Origin: Ignavibacteriota bacterium
Lineage (GTDB): Bacteria > Bacteroidota > Ignavibacteria > Ignavibacteriales > Melioribacteraceae
DNA: 64,000 nucleotides
Assembly: GCA_016708125.1 (NCBI GenBank)
Contig: JADJGF010000001.1
Span: forward strand, 124,001 to 188,000
Direction of reading: 5' to 3'
Under the pieces are notes generated by a model. It saw nothing but the letters and a program-made list of their open reading frames with translations. It was not told the origin of the DNA and did no database searches. A program made the position numbers and the translations under genes. Positions 24,141 to 33,394 of the stretch are shown here, piece after piece (position 1 is the stretch's first letter; every line of letters starts with the position of its first letter).

Positions 24141-25247
24141 TTAATATTTTACCATTTTTAGCAAATCTGTTCTTAATACTAATATTTTATATTTTGCGAC
24201 TAAATTATAATTTGAATCTTGTATTTCTAAAATTTGATTTTCAGATTTATAATTCCAATAACCTAATTCATAGTGATGTGCATCTTTCGGATCTAACACA
24301 AAATATTGACAGACATTATTATCAGCAAAAATATATTTTTGCCTATAACTTGTAAGTGGGAATTCTTTATAATCATATGGTCTGAAAATTTTAATAGAGT
24401 CTATTTCCTCTTCAAATGAATGATACCATTCCTTTTTAATACTATTGGAATAATCATTGGAATTAGCATTTCCAACTCCTTTTAAAGTGATATTTCCCTT
24501 TTTACTTTCTAAATATAAATTTCCTTCACCATTATTTAATATTCCTTTGACCTCTTTAGTTGATTTAGAAATAATGTTAATATTTAAATTTTCATAAGTA
24601 GTTGTGCAACTTTCTGTTTTCAAGTGAATATTTAATGTTGAATTATTTGGTATCTCCAAATAAATATCTCCAGTTTCAGAATAACATCTACAGAATCCAT
24701 TAATTGGCAAATATATTGAACTTGATATTTTACCACTTGTTGAATGTGCTTCTAATGAACCATTATGATTATTTACTGAACAATTATAATTATCAGTTTC
24801 AGCATAGATCTCAGAATAGTGATTCGAAATTGTCACACCACCATTTGAATTCTTAAAAATAATTGGTTTGTGATATGGTACAATAAGGCTAAGATTACAT
24901 TTCTGAGTATTATCATCAATTGATGAAATTACTTTACAAATAGTTGTATCGTCTTTTAGAATTGAATCTAAATAAATTTTGTTAAAGGCATCTTGTGCTA
25001 ATGATGAATTTTTAACTTTAACTGTTTTATCAAGAGTATAACTAACCTCTGAAGAATTCGAACCACCGGATATGTTTACGAAACCAATAGAATTTTCAAT
25101 AACAAGTACTTTCGCAGTACTTTCAAAATAAAAACTATTTGAAGTGCGTTCTTGATATTCTAAGAGTATTTCTTTTTCTACAATTGTAGAATCATCAGAG
25201 CAAGAAATTAATAGTATAAATAAAAACAAAACCATAAGAATTTTCAT
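24141..25247 (-). CDS. Lipoprotein with DUF4097-like beta-helix segment
   Basis: ATG 25247 after TGGAGAAG gives a 368-residue lipoprotein (lipobox LISC). The middle (GGVTISNHYSEIYAETDNYNC..., ...SGKISSSIYLPINGF..., ...ETGDIYLEIPNNSTLNIHLK) has the repeating short-strand pattern of DUF4097 putative adhesins. The C-terminal ~80 residues are a separate, unrecognised part. The frame continues upstream only through attC sequence. Confidence 0.7.
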   Translation of the reverse strand: MKILMVLFLFILLISCSDDSTIVEKEILLEYQERTSNSFYFESTAKVLVIENSIGFVNISGGSNSSEVSYTLDKTVKVKNSSLAQDAFNKIYLDSILKDDTTICKVISSIDDNTQKCNLSLIVPYHKPIIFKNSNGGVTISNHYSEIYAETDNYNCSVNNHNGSLEAHSTSGKISSSIYLPINGFCRCYSETGDIYLEIPNNSTLNIHLKTESCTTTYENLNINIISKSTKEVKGILNNGEGNLYLESKKGNITLKGVGNANSNDYSNSIKKEWYHSFEEEIDSIKIFRPYDYKEFPLTSYRQKYIFADNNVCQYFVLDPKDAHHYELGYWNYKSENQILEIQDSNYNLVAKYKILVLRTDLLKMVKY

Positions 25248-25271
25248 AAATACTTCTCCATTTTCAAACCA

Positions 25272-25512
25272 TATAACGGCGTAGCAAATAACCCGTCCGC
25301 CCAACACAACAATTTTATTTAATAACGAATGGTAAATTTTACAAAGCAGTTTTTATTTTTCCTTTACAAAAAACTGCGACTAACTTTTTGAATTATACTA
25401 CACTTTTACAAATAACTAAAATTTACTTTCCAACTTTCTGTTTACAAACCAAACCAGAATTGAGCTTGCCCGCCGTGGCGGGCAAAGCGGTCGGGTTGAT
25501 TTGCGTGTTATA
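25272..25512 (-). other. attC 15
   Basis: Closes ORF-less cassette 2. A third palindrome kind, TTGCCCGCCGTGGCGGGCAA, is inserted at 25466-25485 in the right arm where other sites read GAGCGAAGCGG. Confidence 0.87.
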
Positions 25513-25853
25513 CACTTTTATACAAATTTTTTGTTTTAACTTTTTTTTGAAGAATTTATTTCACAGATTTTAAAACTTTTATAAAATATTTATTTATTTG
25601 AAAATTTAAAACAGCTCTAAATTTTAAATACATTTTTTGAATAGAAAAACTTGAACAGCAATTTATAATTTTAGAAAAACCTAAACTTTGAAAAATGTTT
25701 AACAAAAATAATTAAAAGAACGAAAACTAATTTTTAGAAATATTTTACAAATATATATTTTTGCAAAAAACTAAAATATGATTTTATAAAAGTTAGAAAA
25801 CTTAAAACTTTACAAAACCCAAAAGACAATTTTAAATAGATTTTAAACCGTGT
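25511..25853 (-). other. ORF-less cassette, copy 2
   Basis: Same family as 15199-15542. A TATATTTG on the - strand keeps the Bacteroidota-like -7 box. No coding frame was found. Confidence 0.75.
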
Positions 25854-26076
25854 ATAACGGCGTGGCAAATAACCCGTCCACCCAACACAACAATTTTATT
25901 AAATAACGATTGGTTTATTTTAAAGAGCAAAGTTTAATTTTTATTTAGCAAACTTTGCAACTTACTTTTTTGAATTGCACTTCACTTTTACAAAAAACTA
26001 AAATTGAAAACTAAGCTTTCTGTTTACAAACCAAACCAGAATTGAGCGAAGCGGTCGGGTTGAGGCGCTGGTTATA
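25852..26076 (-). other. attC 16 (hybrid)
   Basis: The left part matches attC 9, the right end GAGGCGCTGGTTATATGC matches attC 39. The outer arms GCAAAT and GAGGCGC therefore no longer pair. Confidence 0.85.
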
Positions 26077-26085
26077 TGCTTATTG

Positions 26086-26733
26086 TTATTTATAAAGAAT
26101 TCTTAAAATACTATCTGAAGTTTCTAAGATTGCATCAATGAAACTTTTAGGCCGATTTAATTTTTCGCTACTACTTTTGATTGAATTAACTTCTGCTATA
26201 ATTTCCGCTAGAATTTCTGAATTTTCATCAACTGAAATTTCTTGATCAAGTACTTGCAACTGCTTTTTATAGGTTACATATTGTAATAGTAATTTACTAA
26301 GCTCTTTATTCTCATCTTTAATTTCGTTTATTCTATATTGGGTTCTTTCGAATTGGTCTTTTAGAAATAATGCCATACTTGCTTTTCTTACAAGCAATTC
26401 AATTTCACTTTTTTTTATTTCAAGTTCCATTAACTCTTTTTCTTTTGTATCAAGCTCAAGTTCCTTGTGTTGAAGTTCTTCTTCTTTCTTTTTCAATTCT
26501 TCGGATGATTCAACAACTTTTTTAAAATACTCAATACCAACATTTTCAATATCTTCTTTTTTCAGACGTGAAGATGCAAAGGCTAATAAACCAGAAACTG
26601 AAGCAACACCTCCGATAATAGCTGACAGAGTTAAATAAAGATCTTTATCGAACCACTTTAATAAAACTGCAACGAAACCGAAGATAAAATAGCCTAAAGC
26701 AATGATCACAATTGAAATTAGAATTCTTTTCAT
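26086..26733 (-). CDS. Membrane-anchored coiled-coil protein
   Basis: Two membrane helices (~3-25 and ~34-53) are followed by a long heptad-rich coiled coil (EELKKKEEELQHKELELDTKEKELMELEIKKSEIE, residues ~75-165) and a helical tail. 215 residues. The arrangement suits a sensor or scaffold on the inner membrane. No family is recognised. Confidence 0.65.
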   Translation of the reverse strand: MKRILISIVIIALGYFIFGFVAVLLKWFDKDLYLTLSAIIGGVASVSGLLAFASSRLKKEDIENVGIEYFKKVVESSEELKKKEEELQHKELELDTKEKELMELEIKKSEIELLVRKASMALFLKDQFERTQYRINEIKDENKELSKLLLQYVTYKKQLQVLDQEISVDENSEILAEIIAEVNSIKSSSEKLNRPKSFIDAILETSDSILRILYK

Positions 26734-26756
26734 TTACAGCTCTTTTTGTTTTAGCA

Positions 26757-26977
26757 TATAACGGCGTGGCAAATAACCCGTCCGCCAATAACAATAATTT
26801 TATTAAATAACGAATGATTTATTTAAAGAGCAGTTTTTAATTTATCATTAGCAAAAACTGCGACGCACTTACTGAATTGTACTTCACTTTTACAAAAAAC
26901 TAAAATTTACTTTCAAACTTTTGATTTACAAATTCCCGCCAAATTTGCGAAGCGGTCGGGTTGATTTGTTTGTTATA
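26757..26977 (-). other. attC 17
   Basis: Closes the cassette 26985-27491. The right arm reads CCCGCCAAATTTGCGAAGCGG. Confidence 0.87.
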
Positions 26978-26984
26978 CATTATT

Positions 26985-27491
26985 TTATTTAAAGTAATTC
27001 TCAATTTCTAATCCCTTTAATTCTTTACAACTTATTTTTTTATAAACTTTTCCATCAAATTTATAAGTTGTCACAAATGAACTTTCTGCACCATTTCGTT
27101 CATATGTTTCAATTGCATAAAAACCTAAACTCTGACTTTTCAATACTTTGATAATTTTGCCAAATATTTCACCAAAATACTCACCATTTTCTCCAATTAT
27201 TAACCAAGGACAACCACCACTTCCACACAAAAATTCATTTGTATAAAAATGTTCTTGTAAATTATTATTATTTAAGTCAAACTGATAAGAATAAATTGAA
27301 CTATCTTGAAAATCACAAAGAAAATTTGTTTTATTTATTTGCCAGTCTGGAATTATATCATTACTTTGAATAAACAAAGTATCTCTCTTTGCATCCCAAA
27401 AATCAAAACTTTTGACAATATCATTTTGTGCAAATAAAGAATAATTTACAATTAAAATTATTAGAAGAATGAAATAATTTATTTTCTTCAT
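26985..27491 (-). CDS. Exported protein with CGSGGC motif
   Basis: A signal peptide (MKKINYFILLIILIVNYSLFAQ) and a 146-residue mature part with LCGSGGCPWLIIGENGEYFGEI. The Cys-Gly-Ser-Gly-Gly-Cys element recurs in small secreted proteins of unknown role. The ATG lies 7 nt from the R' core of attC 18 and has no Shine-Dalgarno sequence. Confidence 0.65.
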   Translation of the reverse strand: MKKINYFILLIILIVNYSLFAQNDIVKSFDFWDAKRDTLFIQSNDIIPDWQINKTNFLCDFQDSSIYSYQFDLNNNNLQEHFYTNEFLCGSGGCPWLIIGENGEYFGEIFGKIIKVLKSQSLGFYAIETYERNGAESSFVTTYKFDGKVYKKISCKELKGLEIENYFK

Positions 27492-27495
27492 AATG

Positions 27496-27731
27496 TATAA
27501 CGGCGGTGCAAATAACCCATCCGCCCAAATCCGTCAGCTGACGGAACAATTTTATTAAATAACGATTGGTAAAATTACCAAGAGCAGTTTTTATTTTTCA
27601 TTTACAAAAACTGCGACTTACTTTTCTGAATTGTTCTACACTTTAACAAAAAACTAAAATTGAAAACTAAACTTTCTGTTTACAAACCAAACCCAAATTA
27701 ACGAAGCGGTCGGGTTGATTTGCTTGTTATG
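27496..27731 (-). other. attC 18
   Basis: Closes the cassette 27740-28243. Palindrome at 27531-27544. Confidence 0.88.
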
Positions 27732-27739
27732 TAGCATTA

Positions 27740-28243
27740 TTATTTTTGATATTGTTCAACTATTTTTCCAGTATAATATTTTCCACATTCTTTTGATTTT
27801 ATTTTTGTTGAATATGAAAAAGTTAGTTCATTTTCTGCATAATTATATTCAATTATTGTGGTTGGAGAACCCCCACTTGGATGTAAAGTAATAACATTTT
27901 CAGTTGAATTTGAATCTATTGAATACAAACAAAATGCATAATATGGTTCAGCATAAAATATTGTTTTAAAAATATTAAGATTATTAATTTTTATATTTTT
28001 GTTTGTATCTGGGATTTCGTAATAATTTTCTAAATGTTCTATTTTTCCCATTTCATTATAGAAAATTGTATTCTTTAAATTCCAAGTTCCAGTTAATTCA
28101 GTAAAACTTGTACCATTATTACTAAAATCTAAATTAAGATCATTTGCTTTGAATAAATTTTCATCACAATTATTTTCATTCGTATTTTCACAACCAAAGA
28201 ATAAAACAAATAAAATTATTACAAGTTCTAAATATTTTTTCAT
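27740..28243 (-). CDS. Hypothetical lipoprotein
   Basis: 167 residues with lipobox FFGC. FTELTGTWNLKNTIFYNEMGKIEHLENYYEIPD and ENELTFSYSTKIKSKECG recall lipocalin-like small lipoproteins, in which G-x-W-x-L begins the barrel. The assignment is weak. Confidence 0.6.
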   Translation of the reverse strand: MKKYLELVIILFVLFFGCENTNENNCDENLFKANDLNLDFSNNGTSFTELTGTWNLKNTIFYNEMGKIEHLENYYEIPDTNKNIKINNLNIFKTIFYAEPYYAFCLYSIDSNSTENVITLHPSGGSPTTIIEYNYAENELTFSYSTKIKSKECGKYYTGKIVEQYQK

Positions 28244-28274
28244 ATTTTAATTCCACTATATTTCTTTTTAGCTA

Positions 28275-28492
28275 CATAACGGCGGCGCAAATAACTTGCC
28301 GCCAAAAACAACAATTTTACTAAATAACGAATTTGTAATTTTACAAAACAATGTTTAACTTTTTTCAAAAACATTGTTTTTAAACTTTCTGAATTGCACT
28401 TCACTTTAACAAAAAACTTAAAATTACTTTCTAACTTTTATTTTGCACAAAACCCAAACGAGCGAAGCGGTCGGGTTGATTTGCGTGTTATA
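28275..28492 (-). other. attC 19
   Basis: Closes ORF-less cassette 3. Inner stem AATGTTT/AAACATT. The left arm AACTTG does not fully pair with CGGGTT. Confidence 0.85.
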
Positions 28493-28833
28493 CACTTTTA
28501 TTGAAATTTTTTGTTTTAACTTTCTTAGAAAATTTAATTTAATAGATTTTTTTTAATCTTTTACGAAATAATAATTTATTTGAAAATATTAAATAGCTCT
28601 AATTTTTAATACATTTTTTGAATAGAAAAACTTGAACAGCTATTTATAATTTTAGAAAAACGAAAACTTTGAAAAATGTTAAACAAAAATAATTAATAGA
28701 ACGAAAACTAATTTTTAGAAATGATTTACAATTTATAATTTTTGAAAAAACCATAATTTGATTTTATAAAAGTTAGAAAACTTAAAACTTTACAAAACTT
28801 TTAAGACAATTTAAAATAGATTTTAAACCGTGT
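28491..28833 (-). other. ORF-less cassette, copy 3
   Basis: Same family as copy 1, with scattered substitutions and small indels. The -7-like box is weaker (TAAATTG). Confidence 0.75.
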
Positions 28834-29018
28834 ATAACGGCGTGGTTTTTAAGCCGCCGCCCAACACAGCAATGCAGCTTCGAAAACCAATGCCAATGAT
28901 TTATTAATTACTTTGTTTACTAAACAACACTCAAAGAGCAACATACTTTTACAACGCAACTTTATAACCGCACAATTGCCGCAACGTTTAAAGCGGTCGG
29001 CTTGGAAAACTGGTTAGG
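28832..29018 (-). other. attC 20 (variant, ~187 bp)
   Basis: Closes the permease cassette. The arms TTTTTAAGCCG and CGGCTTGGAAAA pair with the usual extra-base offset but differ in sequence from the standard type. Confidence 0.83.
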
Positions 29019-29044
29019 CGCATTATGGATATTGTTTTCTGATT

Positions 29045-29941
29045 TTATCTGCTTTCTATTAAAAATACACCAAAAGTTATTAATATTGTTGCAATCCACT
29101 GCATTTTAGTAACCTTAGTTCTTGCACCTTGGGGAAATAAAAACATTAAGAGAATTACAAATAATCCTTGTACTCCACTCATTGCAGTTACATAAGCAGC
29201 GACTGGAGCAATGGCAACAGCAAGCACACTAAACAAATATGATGCTTCAGAAAATGTCTCATTTAAGAGACTTAAGCCTAAAAACCTTTTACCTTGGTGC
29301 TTGATTCTGTAAACAAACCCATCTCTATACTTTTGTGCAAGAAGAAATAAAACTATTCCAATTAAGCCAGTTGAAATAAGTTGCCAGAAATAAATTGCAG
29401 TTGTTGACCCAAATTCAGATGCTTTTCTGACGACAAATAAAGTTATTGCCCAGGTTGATGTTGTAGGAATTGCTATTAATAAAAGTTTGGTAGGTATTTT
29501 CCATTTGAAAGTTCCAGAATCAAGAATATAGGCACCGTACATAAGCAAAACTATACCCAGCAAGCCAAGAATTGTAATTGAGCCACCAAAAATCAATTCC
29601 ATTACCAATAACCAGATTGAGCTTATTTGATTTAATGGAACTACTTGATGAACTGAATATAATTGTAATAAATAAAAATATGAGATCCAGTAAGCAACCA
29701 TTGTGACGGCAGAAATACTTGCCAATCCAAAGGGTAATAAATTAAGTGTCGTGTCTTTTGTTATAATTCCTAATATAATTGCCCCACCAAAACACATAAA
29801 TGTAGATGCTATTAACACGCTACCAATCTTAGTGTGAATATCTGCTTTTGGAGGAAGTTTATTATTTGTTGCTAAGTGTTCATCCGAGACATTTACAACT
29901 GCCATTAAAAAAACGTGTATAAGTGAATATATAAACCACAT
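29045..29941 (-). CDS. EamA/DMT-family permease
   Basis: A 298-residue protein with ~10 membrane helices in two halves, the first ending near the VVPLNQISSIWLLVMELIFGG and GAYILDSG segments, the second containing SGVQGLFVILLMF. The drug/metabolite transporter superfamily has this layout. Substrate unknown. This is a full-size transporter carried as a cassette, with ~130 bp of unexplained DNA before the next attC. Confidence 0.8.
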   Translation of the reverse strand: MWFIYSLIHVFLMAVVNVSDEHLATNNKLPPKADIHTKIGSVLIASTFMCFGGAIILGIITKDTTLNLLPFGLASISAVTMVAYWISYFYLLQLYSVHQVVPLNQISSIWLLVMELIFGGSITILGLLGIVLLMYGAYILDSGTFKWKIPTKLLLIAIPTTSTWAITLFVVRKASEFGSTTAIYFWQLISTGLIGIVLFLLAQKYRDGFVYRIKHQGKRFLGLSLLNETFSEASYLFSVLAVAIAPVAAYVTAMSGVQGLFVILLMFLFPQGARTKVTKMQWIATILITFGVFLIESR

Positions 29942-30070
29942 ATTAGTAAAATATCATCCACATGCTTTTAGATATATAACGCAAGTTTTTTTGATTAAAC
30001 GTAGTGGCACTTAACAAAAACTTAATATAATGCACGAAACAGAGCGAAACTATTAAAATCATTATGTGCG

Positions 30071-30290
30071 CCTAACGGCGGCGCAAATAACACGCCGCCC
30101 TAAATTTAAATTTTACCAAATAACGAATTTATATTTTTACAAAACAATGTTTAACTTTTTTCACAAACATTGTTTTTAACTGTGCTGAATTGCACAAACT
30201 TTAACATAAAACTTTAGTTAAACTTCCAATATTTCTATTTACAAAATTCTGCCGAATGAAAACGGCGGTCGTGTTGATTTGTTTGTTAGG
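30071..30290 (-). other. attC 21
   Basis: Closes the cassette 30296-30757. The arms AACACG/CGTGTT are a paired change from AACCCG/CGGGTT. Inner stem AATGTTT-type. Confidence 0.87.
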
Positions 30291-30295
30291 TGTTT

Positions 30296-30757
30296 TTAGG
30301 GAACGACCTCAAAAACTGTTTCTGAGTTATAACCAAATACAAGATTAATTATTTTCAATCCAATATCATAAACTTTATCTTTTGATTGACCAGCATTTAT
30401 TCTGTAAACCGGTGCATTCAATTCAGAGGTATAAAACGGTTTATTACCATAAGTTATTTTAGAAACTTCATACCCAATATCTTTACAAGCTTTCTTAAAT
30501 TTTTCCCCAATTTCTTTTTGTTCTTCTATCATAACTTCAAAATCAATAAAAAAGGAATTGAATTCATAAATAAAATAAATACAGTCGGTTGGATTTTTAC
30601 TTAAGCCAAAGAAATCATATTCCAATTGGTTTTTCTCTAATTTATTTAGTAAAGTTTTTGATTCAGAATATTTAATTTTCTGTGCCATTATAAAATGATT
30701 TTGTGAAAAAATATTTTGATTTAGTATCAAAATAAAAATTGATATATAAAATTTCAT
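30296..30757 (-). CDS. Exported hypothetical protein
   Basis: ATG 30757 (an in-frame GTG lies 9 nt upstream, in the attC core) gives 153 residues with a signal peptide ending near IFSQ. The mature part is mixed helix/strand (QKIKYSESKTLLNKLEKNQLEYDF...FGYNSETVFEVVP). No family is recognised. Confidence 0.6.
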   Translation of the reverse strand: MKFYISIFILILNQNIFSQNHFIMAQKIKYSESKTLLNKLEKNQLEYDFFGLSKNPTDCIYFIYEFNSFFIDFEVMIEEQKEIGEKFKKACKDIGYEVSKITYGNKPFYTSELNAPVYRINAGQSKDKVYDIGLKIINLVFGYNSETVFEVVP

Positions 30758-30765
30758 CCAAAACA

Positions 30766-30964
30766 CCTAACGGCGGCGCAAATTACCCGCCCGCCTATAA
30801 CAACAATTTTACTAAAACAATGTTTATTTTGATTTTTCCAAAACATTGTTTTTTAATTTGCTGAATTGCACTACTCTTTAACAAATGACTAAAAATAACT
30901 ACCCAACTTTTTATTTGCACAAAACCCAAGCCGGAACGGCGGTCGGGTAGATTTGCTGGTTATA
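30766..30964 (-). other. attC 22
   Basis: Closes the cassette 30986-31528. The arms AATTACCC/GGGTAGATT co-vary as in attC 4. About 200 bp. Confidence 0.87.
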
Positions 30965-30985
30965 CAACCACTTTATAGTTATTTA

Positions 30986-31528
30986 TTAATTTCCCTCTCT
31001 ATTCATTGGTACTATTTTCCCAGTAGCTTTATCATAACCAAATAGCTCAGTGTCCCCATCATACCATTTTAATAATTCCGATATTTCGGTTATGTTCTCA
31101 ATGGTTCCAGGAAAAACATCAAAATGACCGAGTTCATTTTTATTAAATCTACCTCTTAATTCTACATATCTACAATCCAATCGTTTAATATCACTTTGAG
31201 AATCTAAAGTTAAATCTCCTTGATTAGAATAGTGGACGGTTAAGGAGTCTGAATACTCTAACCAAATAGAATTTTCGATTATTCCAAAGTCAGCATGATC
31301 CTTTGAAAAATATAAAGCAGAATCTTCTAATTTATTATGGAGAAATCCAGAAACTGTAACTATCTGATTGTGATATTTTTCTGGATTTGAGAGAAGTTGA
31401 AGTATAGATATTTGATTAAATTTAAGGTTTTCCACTACTACTAAATTACTATCCAATAAATTTTGAGAGAAACAAAAATGAGACAGTAGAATGACAAATA
31501 AAAATATTTTAATTAAAAATTTTAACAT
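30986..31528 (-). CDS. Exported OB-fold-like protein
   Basis: A signal peptide (cleavage near CFSQ) precedes a region ILQLLSNPEKYHNQIVTVSGFLHN...NSIWLEYSDS...RYVELRGRFNKNELGHFDVFPGTIENITEI, which has the strand order of small OB-fold modules (a stated location, a V-x-G-x-L strand, a closing IENITEI). 180 residues. Role unknown. Confidence 0.6.
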   Translation of the reverse strand: MLKFLIKIFLFVILLSHFCFSQNLLDSNLVVVENLKFNQISILQLLSNPEKYHNQIVTVSGFLHNKLEDSALYFSKDHADFGIIENSIWLEYSDSLTVHYSNQGDLTLDSQSDIKRLDCRYVELRGRFNKNELGHFDVFPGTIENITEISELLKWYDGDTELFGYDKATGKIVPMNREGN

Positions 31529-31544
31529 AATTTCCTTTTGGTTG

Positions 31545-31778
31545 TATAACGGCGTGGCAAATAACTTGTCCGCCCAAATCCGTCAGCTGACGGAACAATT
31601 TTATTTAATAACGATTAATTCATTTTAAAGAGCAGTTTTTAATTTGCCTTTAGCAAAAACTGCGACTTACTTTTATAAATTGTACTTCACTGTTACAAAA
31701 AACTAAAATTTACTTTCTAACTTTTATTTTGCACAAAACCCAAACGAGCGAAGCGGTCGGGTTGATTTGCGTGTTATA
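31545..31778 (-). other. attC 23
   Basis: Closes the brnTA cassette. Palindrome at 31580-31593. Almost identical to attC 31 and attC 44. Confidence 0.88.
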
Positions 31779-31789
31779 CCGTTTTTTTC

Positions 31790-32053
31790 TTAAGTAGATT
31801 TTAATTCACCTTTATTGTATTTATGAATTAAACTTGAGATTAATGTTTGATATGGAATACCTTCTTCAATGGCTTTAATCTGAATATCGTTATAATCTTT
31901 AGTTGTTAAACGAATATTAATACGTTTATTTTTTGCTAAACTTGCTTTGGCTGATTCAACATAAGCTTTTTGATCTTTCTTTTTAATTGATTTCCATTCA
32001 CCTTTTTCAAAAGATTCAACCAATTCTTTTTCTTCTTTATCTAAATATTTCAT
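31790..32053 (-). CDS. brnA: BrnA-like antitoxin
   Basis: Start ATG 32053 is preferred because GAGGAAT precedes it at normal spacing; an ATG at 32065 overlaps the toxin stop. The 87-residue protein ends in a ribbon-helix-helix (RINIRLTTKDYNDIQIKAIEEGIPYQTLISSLIHKY), the usual C-terminal BrnA DNA-binding part. Toxin-first gene order is also typical of brnTA. Confidence 0.8.
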   Translation of the reverse strand: MKYLDKEEKELVESFEKGEWKSIKKKDQKAYVESAKASLAKNKRINIRLTTKDYNDIQIKAIEEGIPYQTLISSLIHKYNKGELKST

Positions 32054-32054
32054 T

Positions 32055-32333
32055 TTATTCCTCATTACTTAAGTAAATTTTTGTTGCCTCTCTGCTTGGA
32101 TAAATTGTTTTTAGAAAATATTTTTCATCATCTTCAACAAATGGAACGATATAGGCATAATTATTAATTTCAACAATAAAGATTTTTTGATTTGGATATT
32201 TCTCTTTATTAGGATGTTCAAAAATATCTAATATTTTTTCATTTGAGATAGCAAAAACAATTTCTTCAAACGAAATATTTCTTTTCTCTTTTAAGATATT
32301 ATTTTTATCTTCGTCCCAATCAAAGTATTTCAT
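32055..32333 (-). CDS. brnT: BrnT-like ribonuclease toxin
   Basis: A 92-residue protein matching BrnT: MKYFDWDEDKNNILKEKRNISFEEIVFA at the start (F-x-W-D-x-x-K-N signature) and a C-terminal YPSREATKIYLSNE. BrnT is a RelE-fold ribonuclease. Confidence 0.82.
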   Translation of the reverse strand: MKYFDWDEDKNNILKEKRNISFEEIVFAISNEKILDIFEHPNKEKYPNQKIFIVEINNYAYIVPFVEDDEKYFLKTIYPSREATKIYLSNEE

Positions 32334-32365
32334 AAATATCCGAAATGTGTGCCTTATAGGTATAC

Positions 32366-32394
32366 AATTTACAAAAGTGTGATTAATTTGTCAA
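32366..32394 (-). promoter_or_regulatory. Promoter of the brnTA cassette
   Basis: On the - strand TTGACA (32389-32394) and TAAATT (32366-32371) are 17 bp apart, upstream of brnT and inside the cassette. Confidence 0.7.
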
Positions 32395-32419
32395 TATTAT
32401 GTTTGATTTTTTTGAACGG

Positions 32420-32480
32420 TATAACGGCGCACGCTGCTAAGCAGATTGGCTGCTTAATTCTGCTTGAGCAGTTGGTTATC
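32420..32480 (-). other. attC 24 (short, ~60 bp)
   Basis: Short type, identical in its arms to attC 6. Closes modular cassette 3. The arm 32421-32438 recurs inverted at 32676-32693. Confidence 0.85.
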
Positions 32481-32757
32481 TGACAGGCGACGCCGTCAGA
32501 TAGATTCTAAACTGCTGTACGATTAGCCAAAGTATCAAAAATTTGAATGCGTAGAGACGTTAATTATTTAGCATCATATAAATTTTACAAAATATATTAT
32601 TTAAGTGGAAACAAAATAGTGGATATTAAAAAACTTTCAACAAATCAATTTAGGCAAAAAGCATTTAAATTTTATAGCAGCGTGCGCCGTTATCCACAGG
32701 CTCAGACACGGTCAGCTTTATGCCTAAGCATTATTAAAAAACCATAGGAGCAAAGCA
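32479..32757. repeat. Constant left arm of modular cassette 3
   Basis: Practically identical to the arm of module 1, the visible difference being one base in the loop of the hairpin (32478-32501). DnaA-box-like TTATCCACA lies at 32690-32698 and the arm ends TAGGAGCAAAGCAATG. Confidence 0.8.
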
Positions 32758-32940
32758 ATGAAAATCAATCAATCTTTAAAACAATTGGAAGAAATATTGT
32801 CCCCGATTAAACCGGAAAACCAAAATATAAAAATATCTTCAGTAAAAATTGAAGATGCCATGTTGGGCAAAATAAAAATCAGTGTGGATTATATCGTTTC
32901 TCCACTCGAGACAGAATTTGAAAATAAAGATTATAAATAA
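32758..32940 (+). CDS. Small protein of modular cassette 3, + strand
   Basis: A 60-residue frame (MKINQSLKQLEEILSPIKPENQNIKISSVKIED...). AGGAG and ATG belong to the constant arm. It overlaps the opposing gene by 62 bp. Short helix then beta-like stretches, no recognised family. Confidence 0.6.
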   Translation: MKINQSLKQLEEILSPIKPENQNIKISSVKIEDAMLGKIKISVDYIVSPLETEFENKDYK

Positions 32941-33073
32941 AATCAACTCGTTCACTTATAAGTGCAGAATTATTCTGATCCTTAATTTCAGAAAACGAGA
33001 ATTCTTTTAATAATGATTCAAATGCAATAGCGGTTATTTCTTTGGCAATTATATGTTCATAATATTCATTCAT
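32879..33073 (-). CDS. Small protein of modular cassette 3, - strand
   Basis: A 64-residue helical protein (MNEYYEHIIAKEITAIAFESLLKEF...). A weak TTGGAA precedes the ATG. Its length matches the - strand genes of the other two modules, but its sequence does not. Confidence 0.6.
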   Translation of the reverse strand: MNEYYEHIIAKEITAIAFESLLKEFSFSEIKDQNNSALISERVDFIYNLYFQILSRVEKRYNPH

Positions 33074-33110
33074 AAAAATGTTCCAATAATGTTTATAAAT
33101 AAAAATATTT

Positions 33111-33161
33111 CATTGCTTTGCTTAGCCAATGCGTAACGATAACGGCAGAGGCTGTGGATAA
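33111..33161. repeat. Constant right arm of modular cassette 3
   Basis: Same as the right arm of module 1, with DnaA-box-like TGTGGATAA at 33153-33161. Confidence 0.78.
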
Positions 33162-33387
33162 CGGCGTTGCGGTTAAGCTGCTGCCCAAAACAAGAATGCA
33201 GAATGAAACCACAACTGCAAAAGATTAAGCAAACCGTGCTTAAATTTCCGTTTACGTAAAGCACGGTTTGCAAGTTAATTAATTTAGTTTGAACAATTTT
33301 AACAACAAACTTAAAACGGAGCACTTAACATCAAAATTTGTAAAACGCCGAATGCGAAAGCGCAGGCAGCTTGAACCGCTGGTTAGC
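33157..33387 (-). other. attC 25 (variant)
   Basis: Closes the metallopeptidase cassette. The arms GCGGTTAAGCTG and CAGCTTGAACCGC pair with one extra base. The inner stem is AAACCGTGCTT/AAGCACGGTTT. Confidence 0.85.
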
Positions 33388-33394
33388 TGTATTT

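Noticed and set aside
24141..25307. N-terminal extensions such as GGRVICYAVIW or PRRYTT before cassette genes
   Set aside because: They are translations of the attC R' end in frames open by chance. Better starts with ribosome sites or signal peptides lie downstream.
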